From: Saccoglossus kowalevskii | Taxonomy: Eukaryota > Hemichordata > Enteropneusta > Harrimaniidae | Direction: 5' to 3' | Assembly: GCF_000003605.2 (NCBI RefSeq) | Contig: NW_003151266.1 | Span: 164,735 to 178,480, forward strand | DNA length: 13,746 bases | Translations under genes and position numbers: made by a program | Notes under the pieces: model-generated | Databases searched by the model: none | Seen by the model: only the letters and a program-made list of their open reading frames with translations | Told to the model about the DNA's origin: nothing | Part shown: in pieces, positions 1 to 6,310 of the stretch | How positions within the stretch are numbered: the stretch's first letter is position 1 | Layout of the letters: each line of letters opens with the position of its first letter

Positions 1-234
1 CACGAAACAAACGGGTAACACACAAAGAGGTATGATCGTTCAAAACGCAGCGATATGCTCTCTTCGAAAAAATATTGGAAACCTTCCGCAAAATCCGCAA
101 CAGCGAGAAATATCGTTTCAAAGTTGCTCATTATATATTCAAAAAATTATTTCAGGTAAACACTAAGAAATTCAGTTACTTGTAACTCCCCTGATTGTTG
201 GTCGATTCTTAAAATTCTTACACAGCTGCAAAGG
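1..234. other. Left edge, no gene recognised
   Basis: AT-rich sequence with stop codons in all frames. I could not recognise any protein family, RNA gene or repeat on either strand. It lies downstream (in the minus direction) of the weak membrane-type open stretch at 235-480. A GTAAGA word on the minus strand near 217-222 could be a splice donor, but it follows an in-frame stop. Confidence 0.5.
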
Positions 235-480
235 TCAAAATGTCCAGAACGCATCTCTCGTTTTTTTAAAAATGTCCGGATCCGATTTACGAAGAAACAC
301 GCAATTTCCGAAGAAGCGCGAAGTGTGCAGAATATCCAGTGTTCGGTAAACTTCGACGGTGTCTATGCCAATGCTACAGAGCGTGGCACACATAGCAAAT
401 ACAATTAAGCCGATTAACACCTTAAACAGTAAGCGTTGCGAGTCTGTTGTATTACTAGTCTGAATGTGAACATAACATAT
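235..480 (-). CDS. Possible exon with one membrane segment (uncertain)
   Basis: The minus strand is open from an in-frame stop near 520 down to the TGA at 235-237. The last 61 codons contain a hydrophobic run reading LIGLIVFAMCATLCSIGI. A basic LLFK stretch precedes it and a polar tail ending in DAFWTF follows. This is the layout of a signal anchor. There is no upstream in-frame ATG; the first is internal (MCATL), and the nominal start at 420 is GTG. If real, it is therefore an exon body, perhaps entered through the weak acceptor CTGTTTAAG just before 420. I recognise no family. Chance opening of a single frame is a serious alternative. Confidence 0.2.
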   Translation of the reverse strand: MCYVHIQTSNTTDSQRLLFKVLIGLIVFAMCATLCSIGIDTVEVYRTLDILHTSRFFGNCVFLRKSDPDIFKKTRDAFWTF

Positions 481-600
481 CCTTGGGGGCGGAGCTACGT
501 CACAAGATGGTCCACGTTGCTAAGACGCGCACCACTGTACCACGCATTTCTATGGGGCTCTGTGCGCGCTGCTGTGGAACCCTGGGCGGCTACTTCCATA
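481..600 (-). promoter_or_regulatory. GC-rich, promoter-like patch (GC box, CRE-like, RFX-like words)
   Basis: In an AT-rich setting this segment is rich in CpG. It carries GGGGGCGGAGC (GC-box-like), TACGTCAC (a CRE half-site with flank) and GTTGCTAAG (RFX X-box half-site-like) within about 45 bases. The open frame at 235-480 starts just beyond it on the minus strand, so it could be that transcript's promoter. A short plus frame starts at 551 (MGLCARCC...) and reaches a GTAAGG donor-like word near 609, so a plus-strand use is equally possible. These are motif matches only. Confidence 0.3.
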
Positions 601-626
601 TTAAGTGGGTAAGGGTGTGCAGCCCA

Positions 627-935
627 CCTCTCGTAAACCATACTCACTTCTAAACCATTTTTTTCTCTTTATATACCCGCTTCTAAACACAATTGTTTTC
701 AGCGAAAAAACAAACAAACACCCAGCTCACAACTTTCGCAACCAGTGAGCGCATCCGGGCGACACATTTTATTCAGCTTTTCCCGGTATCTGGCTTTGAA
801 TATAAGAACCTGTAAAAAAGTAAATGAATGCTACACACTTCTAAACCAAAAATTCACAAATGACCCACCACTTCTAAACAAAATAACGTGAAATGACACC
901 CCAGTCGGGCGGCAAATAGTATAGCACTTCTATGC
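627..935. repeat. Dispersed CACTTCTAAAC word repeats
   Basis: The word CACTTCTAAAC(C)A occurs at 645-657, 836-848 and 869-880. It is nearly intact near 677 (CGCTTCTAAACAC) and degenerate near 627-640 (CCTCTCGTAAACCA) and 925-934 (CACTTCTATG). All copies have the same orientation. Spacing is irregular, so this is not a simple tandem array. It is more like sub-repeats of a decayed mobile element or a set of protein-binding sites. No coding content was seen between the copies. Confidence 0.5.
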
Positions 936-1640
936 AAGTAGCCCCTCCCCCCGGGTGTGGAACACCTGTCGAAGAGCCGGTGAAAATAGCTAAATTCAAG
1001 AAAACAGTACAAACTCAATTTTGAAATAATCCTGAACAACCAAATTTATATATGTTGCACACGCCGTGCTAATCTTGTTACACTGTTCAAGGGAGTTTCA
1101 ACAACCATCTCAAAGTACCGTTTTTTTTTTAGAGTTCTCGGCTTTTATTTTCACCGTAATGGTTGCCAGGCGGTTAAAATGCCCGGATGTCCGCCCGAGA
1201 ATTTGTACACATTAATCATTTTACCCGGTCTTAGACAGTATTCGTTAGCGTTTGAGTGTCTGATAACAAATGCCACTCAAAGGTCAACACTGACTCGCAA
1301 TATGTGGCGACAACATTGCCAATCAGTTGTTTTATTAACAAAACCCTTTTCATGAATATTCAATAACAAAATCTTTATTTTATCGTCAGGCGCGCTAAAC
1401 GTTAAAGGGCGGTGGTCGTCGCGTGTGACATTTGTGTTGATAAACATTGATTTCCCTACAATCCAATGCGATCTTCTAAGTATGAGTTTTGACATATGCG
1501 TGACTTGCACTAATTAACGCCGGTGACTTCTTCGATACTTTTCAATCACCTAAAAAAATACCTAATTGAAGCTTGGTAACATGTCAGTTTGTACTTGTTG
1601 ACCCGTGCAACAGTAAAAGTCACCAACATTGTTTTAAGAG
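936..1640. other. Gene-free stretch
   Basis: No recognisable coding exon on either strand. The minus frame at 1277-1510 (77 codons, non-ATG start) has no family-like motif and I treat it as chance. The segment contains a C/G-rich word at 943-957 and a T9 run near 1121-1130. Nothing else could be supported. Confidence 0.45.
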
Positions 1641-1649
1641 ACCCATACA

Positions 1650-1890
1650 TCTCGCGCATGCGTGGCGCGACGGCTATTGCCCTTTAACAAGTGCGACGGC
1701 ATATAACAAGGTCATAGAACACGTGGGGAGTGGCTAAAAAACGTCTGATTTGCATAAATTAATATAAGTGCAATCATGAGCTATTAATAATTACTAATGT
1801 CAACGAAAGCGTGATTGGTTCTATGTTGATAAGATGATTGGTCATTGCCATGTGATTGACTAGTTTGACTTTAGAGGGCGGGCTTTATGT
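1650..1890. promoter_or_regulatory. Cluster of NRF1-, E-box-, octamer- and CCAAT-like sites
   Basis: Within about 240 bases there is GCGCATGCG (1654-1662, the NRF1 palindrome core), CACGTG near 1720 (E-box), ATTTGCAT at 1748-1755 (perfect POU octamer) followed by AATTAAT and ATTAATAATTA homeobox-type words, then ATTGG (reverse CCAAT) near 1814, 1837 and 1853, and GGGCGGG near 1876. Each word is short, but the combination and local CpG content stand out from the flanks. No gene start is evident beside it. It sits just downstream of the LINE relic's 3' edge, so it could also belong to an unrelated element. Confidence 0.3.
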
Positions 1891-1947
1891 CAGAATCTTC
1901 TACAATGTAACACGGTATGTACTTTTGCGGGGAGTTTAACAAAGTTG

Positions 1948-2232
1948 ATATTTGTACAAGTAGGAGTGATTAATTCCGTCAAAGGCCTTTTCCTGATCAA
2001 GAGCTACTATACCAAGAGGCGAGGTAGTGTTGTAGCATGATAATCGATGGAGTCACCGTGACGTATTGATGTTATCATGAATGTGTCGATTTGGTATTCT
2101 GCAGTTCTGATCAGAATGAATAACTGAACCAATGTCAGATCGGAGACGGAGTGAATGAATTGTATTGATGATTTTGTAATGAGTACACCGCATGTTGTTT
2201 CTTTAGGTTGGTGGAATCTTCTTTCTTCGGCA
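1948..2232 (-). pseudogene. LINE ORF2 fragment: reverse transcriptase core
   Basis: Order along the minus strand: PKKEDSTNLKK (2230-2198; L1 'IPKKgD..nL.NWRP'), HYKIIN (near 2180), IGSVIHSDQNC then RHIHDNI (2133-2065; L1 'IhpDQ.C.vpGRsi.DN'), a frame slip through DSIDYHATTLP, and LGIVALDQEKAFDGINHS (2016-1960), where the first Asp of DQEKAFD is in the RT A-motif. The reading frame changes at least twice. After YLYKY a stop follows and similarity fades; the distal RT (YxDD) is absent. Confidence 0.85.
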
Positions 2233-2239
2233 GAGTGAG

Positions 2240-2633
2240 TGCCCCCCCCCCGTGGGGGGGGGGGGGTCAATGAATAAAATATGGTACGCTAGCTGTAGTA
2301 AAACAAAACCGCGTAAAAGGGTTATTTATATTTATTATTATTATTATTATATTTAGTTATTTGACGCGTATACGAGTGTACCGTGTTTAGTGTCGAATAT
2401 TTTAAATTATGTAAATAAGGTATGAAAAAAGGAATCTAATGAATTCATGTTACCTCAACTTGGAAACAGTATGATTTTCAGTATATATATAGGGTATCTA
2501 TTTTAAGTTTCTGGACATGAAAAGAAGTAAAATTTAACAAAAATTACGTACATGTTTAGAGGTTTTTTGAAAAGCTATATAACATGGGTACCAGGTCTGA
2601 CTTGGAGTAACCCCCGCCCCGGTGGGGAGGGGA
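2240..2633. mobile_element. Insert inside the LINE, bracketed by C-run/G-run hairpins
   Basis: The LINE reading stops near 2625 and resumes near 2240. Each edge carries a self-complementary C-rich/G-rich word. At 2242-2266 it is ten C, GT, thirteen G. At 2611-2632 it is CCCCCGCCCC, GGT, GGGGAGGGG. Read on the minus strand, both edges end in a G-run followed by a similar (TT/C)ACTC word, so they also look like direct copies of one another. The interior is AT-rich, with an ATT microsatellite and no coding content. This fits a small non-autonomous element or a duplication-flanked insertion, but I cannot name a family or prove a target-site duplication. Confidence 0.45.
2331..2352. repeat. (TTA)n microsatellite
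   Basis: About six to seven TTA triplets in a row, within the AT-rich insert that splits the LINE relic. Confidence 0.9.
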
Positions 2634-2689
2634 GACAACTACTCTCGTGAAAGAACATGGAAAAGCGGCATCATTGTTCGAACTGATGA

Positions 2690-2790
2690 AAAATCACACT
2701 AATCATAACCATTTTTTGGTGAAAGGCCATCAATGCCTGGTGTCTTCATTGTGGCAAGCACTTTAAAGCGGGAGTGTTGTTACCTGCGCA
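2690..2790 (-). pseudogene. LINE ORF2 fragment: start of reverse transcriptase
   Basis: The minus strand reads VLATMKTPGIDGLSPKNGY and then a stop. PGIDGL after a Lys-rich stretch is the hallmark opening of L1-type RT ('NKSPGIDGL...EFYK'). After the stop the same frame continues ...MMPLFHVLSRE, then another stop at the edge of a C/G-rich hairpin. From here the LINE text jumps about 370 bases to PKKEDSTNLKK, where an intact element would need only about 15-20 codons. Confidence 0.75.
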
Positions 2791-2960
2791 CGCGCGGGAA
2801 TTGAGTGCCAAGCGACGATAACAACACACGCTAAAAACGCAAAGGCAAAGGGTAGACGCTTGTTTGTAAACAATGACACGCTATGGCCATCTGACATGCG
2901 CAGGCGACGACCAGCAGCTTCAACTGTCCCAGTGAACTCATCACAAATTGATGACGTCAT
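2784..2960 (-). CDS. Possible first exon with signal peptide, or a GC-rich insert in the LINE
   Basis: The minus frame opens with ATG at 2960 and stays open to TAA near 2763. The part up to a CAG|GTAACA donor-like site near 2784 encodes 59 residues. From the internal Met (MSDGHSVSLF) it looks like a signal peptide or anchor: TNKR, then LPFAFAFLACVVIVAW, then HSIPARAQ with an ARA-type cleavage site. Base composition is GC- and CpG-richer than the flanks. Against a gene: the first ATG overlaps the LINE pre-RT text (LDDV, other frame), Kozak context is poor, no second exon is evident, and an ICDEFTGTV stretch could be LINE text. I leave it as a candidate. Confidence 0.2.
2784..2960. promoter_or_regulatory. 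NRF1-like and CRE palindromes
   Basis: CTGCGCACGCGC (2784-2795) and CATGCGCAGGC (2895-2905) resemble NRF1 sites, and ATGACGTCAT (2951-2960) is a full CRE/ATF palindrome. They occur in the CpG-rich island described above. Parts overlap possible coding text, so these are word matches without functional support. Confidence 0.25.
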
Positions 2961-3190
2961 CTAAGCATTTACTACTTTGAATGTTGTCAGTTGTAATATC
3001 GGAGAGGTGTAGTGTTGTAAAAAATGTAAAAAAATTGTAAAAGTTGCGTGCAATTGTCAATATTGCATGGTGATTTTCAGTGGCAATACCATCAGCCCTT
3101 TTGGTTTCAGGGATGGATTTTATGTTACCAAATTGCTTCTGAAGTATAACAAGTAAAAACTTGAAGTGTCGCTCTTTTTTCAAAAACAAT
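2945..3190 (-). pseudogene. LINE ORF2 fragment: region before reverse transcriptase
   Basis: An 82-codon minus frame (non-ATG start; stop just past 2945) reads like the linker between endonuclease and RT in L1-type proteins. It has an LQKQFGNIKSIPETKRADG block, corresponding to the usual 'LEK...I..I...DG' pattern, then a polar stretch, then ILTIARNFYNFF, corresponding to the 'I...FY..L' pattern. It is the least damaged part of the relic, with no internal stop. It ends at LDDVINL; the next LINE block resumes only near 2790. It was translated as ORF2 in the ancestral element and is not expected to be expressed now. Confidence 0.75.
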
Positions 3191-3199
3191 ATCAGTAAC

Positions 3200-3830
3200 G
3201 GAAAAAAAAGTTTGGTGAAAATAAAACAAGCGCGATTACTTGTACCATAAAAAAGTACTCCTCTAACTCTTCACACAATTTGCGGAGTGTTTTCATCAGA
3301 AAGCAGGGAATGAGTTTCTTAAAGAAAAAAAGTTGTATGGTTTTAGAGATTCACTGCAAACATTGACATTTAAAGTGATATCACAGATGAGAGTTGCCAT
3401 GACAATAATAAATAAGATATATAGTGACACAGTAGCCATTGTAAATGAATATTGCTGTAATTATCAAAGCACAGTAAACATTAAAGTGCCTGTGCAATGC
3501 CCACCCTCACGTTTCCCATTTTAGATCTGTGTCCCACTGAAAAGGGTAGTTATTGATTTTTTTGCTGAAAATGATTACTCGTATCCAAGTAAATTTGGGA
3601 TATTTCTCGTGTTGTAGCCACGCCCACCTATCGTGAAACGGTCGACTGTTTCCGGATTTCCGACTCTCGCCGAAAATGCGCCACCAAATGACAAATTGTG
3701 AGGGGAAGTCATACCCCTGAGCCGTAATAACACTTGTCGTTCAGTATACTTTTAAACGATATACATTTTTCGGTCGGCGTTTTTTCTTTTTTTTTGTCTA
3801 TTTTTTTTTTTTTTGAGAAAGAGTGTTTTT
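3200..3830. other. Gene-free stretch between LINE relic and THAP relic
   Basis: The minus strand near 3290-3265 reads KLCEELEEYF, which may be a further LINE scrap but is too short to claim. The plus frame at 3333-3524 (63 codons, TTG start) has no family-like motif. Positions 3615-3760 are CpG-richer (GTAGCCACGCCCACC, TCTCGCCG) and could be promoter sequence for what follows. Positions 3780-3814 are an almost pure T tract. Confidence 0.4.
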
Positions 3831-3832
3831 AG

Positions 3833-4030
3833 ATGTTGTGTTGTGGGCAGTTGCAGTGAAACGTATAGCCATAGTGTATGTATTCACACGTTTCTAATCG
3901 ATCCGAAAGTGCGACATCACTTAACCGTAGATTAATTTTTTTGGGAAAAACTGTCCTCGTTCATAAAAAAAACCGACTAGGTTTAAAGAGAAACGCCGAC
4001 AACGTAAACCTGGCGCAACACTTTTGAAAG
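3833..4030 (+). pseudogene. THAP-type zinc finger (C2CH) relic
   Basis: After a long polypyrimidine tract (3780-3814) and a TTTTTAG acceptor-like site, the plus strand reads CCVVGSCSETYSHSVCIHTF followed by DPKVRHHLTVD. THAP domains start C-x4-C (Cys at 3837 and 3852 here) and continue with an 'F..DP..R..W' block. A Trp position (3978) is now TAG. About 11 codons later, in another frame, LAQHF (to 4024) fits the terminal 'C..HF', with the third Cys lost. Total spacing of about 60 residues suits the family. There are in-frame stops at 3933 and 3978 and at least one frameshift. THAP domains bind DNA and occur in host regulators and in P-element-type transposases; I cannot tell which this was. 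No transposase follows. Confidence 0.7.
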
Positions 4031-4075
4031 AAATAGATTCCGGACCAGCCCATGACCACCGAGGCGGATTTCAGA

Positions 4076-4090
4076 AGAGAGAGAGAGAGA
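4076..4090. repeat. (GA)n microsatellite
   Basis: About seven GA dinucleotides directly downstream of the THAP relic. Confidence 0.85.
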
Positions 4091-4178
4091 CGTCCGGCAA
4101 GTGTTTCAAATCAGTTGACTTTTTTTGCGATCCTGGTTATCGTTTTATAGAGACCATTTAGTCCCTGTTAAGTAAAAG

Positions 4179-4204
4179 CTCAGACTAGTAATTACTAGTC
4201 TGAG
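4179..4204. repeat. Perfect 26-bp palindrome
   Basis: Left arm CTCAGACTAGTAA is followed immediately by its exact reverse complement, with no spacer and no mismatch. Flanking bases break the symmetry, though GTAAAAG occurs on both sides as a direct repeat. It could be a dimeric protein-binding site, a fused pair of transposon ends, or a cruciform-forming sequence. Confidence 0.9.
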
Positions 4205-5565
4205 GTAAAAGGTAGCAATAATTTTGACAGTGACACGAAAACAAAGCGTCGGACAAACACGAAATTACACAGCCCTTACACGCTGCTAACTGTTTTCATT
4301 TTCGAAGGCTAAAAGTTTCTGAATTGTTTGGTGATTGGTGTTGAATGTCGAATTCACATCTCTGTTCTTTTTTACCTCCATGCTTACAACTTGATCTGCG
4401 TAATATTTTCTGAAATAAGAATCCGGGCTTGGTCAATGTATTTCACCAAATAAAGTTTTAATACGATGTTATAATTATGACAATCACCCCATGGATCACG
4501 CTAACTCGAATCCACTCTGAATTTATCTGTATGTGTGTCGATCTCGATTATTTTTGTTATCCAATTAAACGCCGCTTTTAACGCACTTGCCCTCGCCGTG
4601 ACCCGAGGCGTTCACCTATTTCAACAAAATGTCAATTTATTTCCACGCGGCTGTCATTTATTTAGTAACTGTGATTTGTCGTTTTTTTTAATTATTTTAT
4701 AGTGATCACTATAGTCTAATGTTTAGAATGTCAAAATATGTTCTCTTTTATTTTAATTTTGAAAGTTTTACTCAGACGATCGATGAAATAAAACAGTGTA
4801 GTGACGTGCCTAGTAACCTGCTAAATAACGAGATAATTCCGACGTCAAATTCTATTTTGTCCAGCAAGTGTACAAACGTGCGCCGGTGTCGGTGATGATC
4901 ACGGTGACCAGCTACACCAGAACGGACATATTTCGCATCTAACTCAACCTCATGCAACAACAATTGATACTATGTGTTCATTATGGTCCATTCTTCCTCG
5001 ACGAACAAGTACATAAGTGAAAATTTAGTCAAAGACGAGAAAACTGCCCAAGAAATATGCCTTATTTACACGTATCGGCAATGCAAGCTGCCATGCGACT
5101 TCCCCTTCTGACGTCACAAGAAGAATTTATGTATACAAATGAGAAACTAATGAGGAGCCTCGTTTTAAAATACACAAAAATAAAGTTGCCGTAGACTGAG
5201 TTTAAAACACATTTTTCACTTAAAAAAATAATTCATGTATAGAAACATAAAATTTAATAATATTTATGTACCAATTGATAATTTTAGGCGTGAAAATAGC
5301 AGCCATTTCACAGGCACTTTAAAATTCGGCAAAATTTGTCATTTGACTTGATGTTTTTTTTATTTTTGTTTTTAATTTAATTTTACTTTAATTATATTAA
5401 TTTTTGCGATTTTTCATTCAGATTTTCTGTGATGAGTTCAGTGGTTACGTGTACATATAACTAAATACTTTAGACGAACTTATACGTTTAGGCAATTTTC
5501 AAAGCATTGTTCAATGAATTACTAGGAGTGTAAAGTAGAAAACAGGAAATCTTTTATCGAGTTCG
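4205..5565. other. Gene-free AT-rich stretch
   Basis: No exon recognised. The minus frame at 4772-4963 (63 codons, TTG start) and a plus ATG frame at 5057-5194 (45 codons, starting MPYLHVSAM) show no family motif. TGACGTCA, a full CRE palindrome, occurs at 5109-5116. Positions 5200-5420 are especially A/T-rich. A CpG-richer segment near 4570-4615 has no coding sense that I can see. Confidence 0.45.
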
Positions 5566-5572
5566 GCTAGAT

Positions 5573-5734
5573 ATGTCCGAAACTACATCGCTGTTCTTAT
5601 TTTCACTCATCTTCACTAGCCAAGGTCTAAGTTTATTCGGCAAAGCCTCTAAACAGACCTTGGCAGATCTAGAACGACCATCAAATACTAGTATGCGTAT
5701 TCTAACAGCGCCCCCAATAGTCAGTTGCGGCTAA
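5573..5734 (+). CDS. Small ATG frame with signal-like N-terminus (doubtful)
   Basis: Plus ATG frame of 53 codons starting MSETTSLFLFSLIFTSQG, with a short hydrophobic run near residues 6-14, ending in TAA. No family was recognised. The frame runs through the strong hairpin at 5619-5664, whose pairing constrains the sequence more than any coding pattern I can see. It probably is not a gene. It lies just upstream of the CCAAT box and start at 5775. Confidence 0.1.
   Translation: MSETTSLFLFSLIFTSQGLSLFGKASKQTLADLERPSNTSMRILTAPPIVSCG
5619..5664. repeat. Strong hairpin (10 + 5 + 3 bp stems)
   Basis: GCCAAGGTCT (5619-5628) pairs perfectly with AGACCTTGGC (5655-5664). After a 2-base bulge GTTTA (5631-5635) pairs with TAAAC (5650-5654). 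An inner GGC/GCC pair closes an AAA loop. This is a compact 46-nt stem-loop about 110 bases upstream of the start at 5775. Function unknown; it could be a small inverted-repeat element, an RNA structure or chance. Confidence 0.75.
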
Positions 5735-5750
5735 TCATTGTCCAATCAGT
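5704..5750 (+). promoter_or_regulatory. CCAAT-type promoter with a CTCF-like word
   Basis: AACAGCGCCCCCAATAG (5704-5720) contains GCGCCCCC, the strongest part of the reversed CTCF consensus, and a CCAAT. A second CCAAT sits in ATTGTCCAATCAG (CCAAT 5742-5746), the classic NF-Y context. The candidate start codon follows about 30 bases later, which is close for a TATA-less promoter. Word matches only. Confidence 0.35.
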
Positions 5751-5774
5751 TTGCGTGCTACAAATCCCAACAAA

Positions 5775-5918
5775 ATGGCGGCGCCCATGAATCGTAATAT
5801 TTGTGATGATAAAATTGCTAAAGTTTTCGGTGTTGGTGTCCTCAAGCCTCACCAGGTACAGGCAATCGACGCAGTTTTGTGTGGAAGTGGAATTTGGCGA
5901 TTTGGAAGTAAATTCTAG
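5775..5918 (+). pseudogene. Helicase Q-motif-like N-terminal piece (RecQ-type?)
   Basis: ATG at 5775 has a strong context (AACAAAATGG). The frame is 47 codons: MAAPMNRNICDD, then KIAKVFGV, then GVLKPHQVQAIDAVLCG, then divergent residues and TAG. 'F(G)...LKP.Q..AI.AVL.G' is the nucleotide-binding Q-motif region at the start of RecQ-type and related SF2 helicase domains. The Walker A block (LPTGxGKS) expected about 8-10 residues later is missing, so the piece is broken or truncated right after CG. CAG|GTACAG at 5853-5858 could be a splice donor, but the match to the family continues past it. The ATGGCGGC word is also a YY1-like site near a promoter. Confidence 0.4.
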
Positions 5919-6200
5919 AGACAGTGCCAATTCTGGACGTGATGGAAGTTTCATTAACTGGAGATGGCCAAGGTGGCGGATTAAAGAATGACTTCCACAC
6001 ATACATGTGGTGGCGTTTCCCTAGACCTCTGGGTGGGTTGAGATGAAGATGAATGCGGGGGTTTGAAAAAGTTGTTTTTATCCTTTCTTGATCAGTTTAA
6101 TCATTCATGGTTTCTGTATTGATATTGCCTTCGATTTAGCCTTTTTAGTTTCCCCTTTTATTTTCTTCCATTTCATTTACTGAATTTACTAACAACAAGG

Positions 6201-6310
6201 AAGATAATATTATCTCTGAGTGGCCCCAACACAAGAGAGATAATATTATTCGTGAGTGGCCCCAATAACTAGGGGAATAATATTATCCCTGAGAGGTCCC
6301 AGTAACAGCA
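6201..6310. repeat. Three tandem 36-37 bp units, each with ATAATATTAT
   Basis: The palindrome ATAATATTAT occurs at 6204-6213, 6240-6249 and 6277-6286. Each copy is followed by a TGAG(T/A)GG(C/T)CCCA block and a short A/C-rich spacer. Units 1 and 2 are closest; unit 3 has drifted (GAGAGGTCCCAG). The C-rich block and the flanking GGGGA partly pair across each palindrome, giving a hairpin per unit. This is a short minisatellite, or an array of binding sites. Confidence 0.85.

Larger units (their letters stand above)
1925..3190 (-). mobile_element. Decayed L1-like LINE (non-LTR retrotransposon) ORF2 relic
   Basis: Read on the minus strand, successive blocks match the order of an L1-type ORF2. 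The pre-RT region (about 3189-2945) reads GNIKSIPETKRADG and later ARNFYNFF. The start of reverse transcriptase (2749-2717) reads MKTPGIDGLSP. The next blocks read PKKEDSTNLKK (2230-2198), YKIIN followed by IGSVIHSDQNC and RHIHDNI (down to about 2065), and LGIVALDQEKAFDGINHS (2016-1960). LDQEKAFD is the first catalytic-aspartate block of L1-clade RT. Blocks lie in different frames and contain stops, so the copy is dead. The endonuclease, the YxDD block and the 3' tail are not seen. Two non-LINE segments split it, at about 2256-2625 and about 2790-2905. L1-like affiliation rests on the wording of these motifs, not on a search. Confidence 0.85.

Noticed and set aside
451-463. ATTACTAGTCTGA shared with the palindrome at 4191-4203
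   Set aside because: A 13-base match between two sites is within chance expectation for a 13.7-kb window searched against itself, and no wider similarity surrounds it.
2007-2270. 87-codon minus frame starting at the poly-G tract
   Set aside because: It is one register of the frameshifted LINE reverse transcriptase. The start lies in the C/G homopolymer and is not a gene start.
2640-2800. Plus-strand C2H2 zinc-finger look (WCLHCGKHFKAG, GERP-like linker)
   Set aside because: The spacing is wrong for tandem fingers, the final His is missing, and the opposite strand reads as the start of an L1-type reverse transcriptase (PGIDGLSP), which explains the sequence better.
5721-6002. 93-codon minus frame across the helicase-like start
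   Set aside because: It is the shadow of the plus-strand ATG frame and promoter; no family motif was seen.
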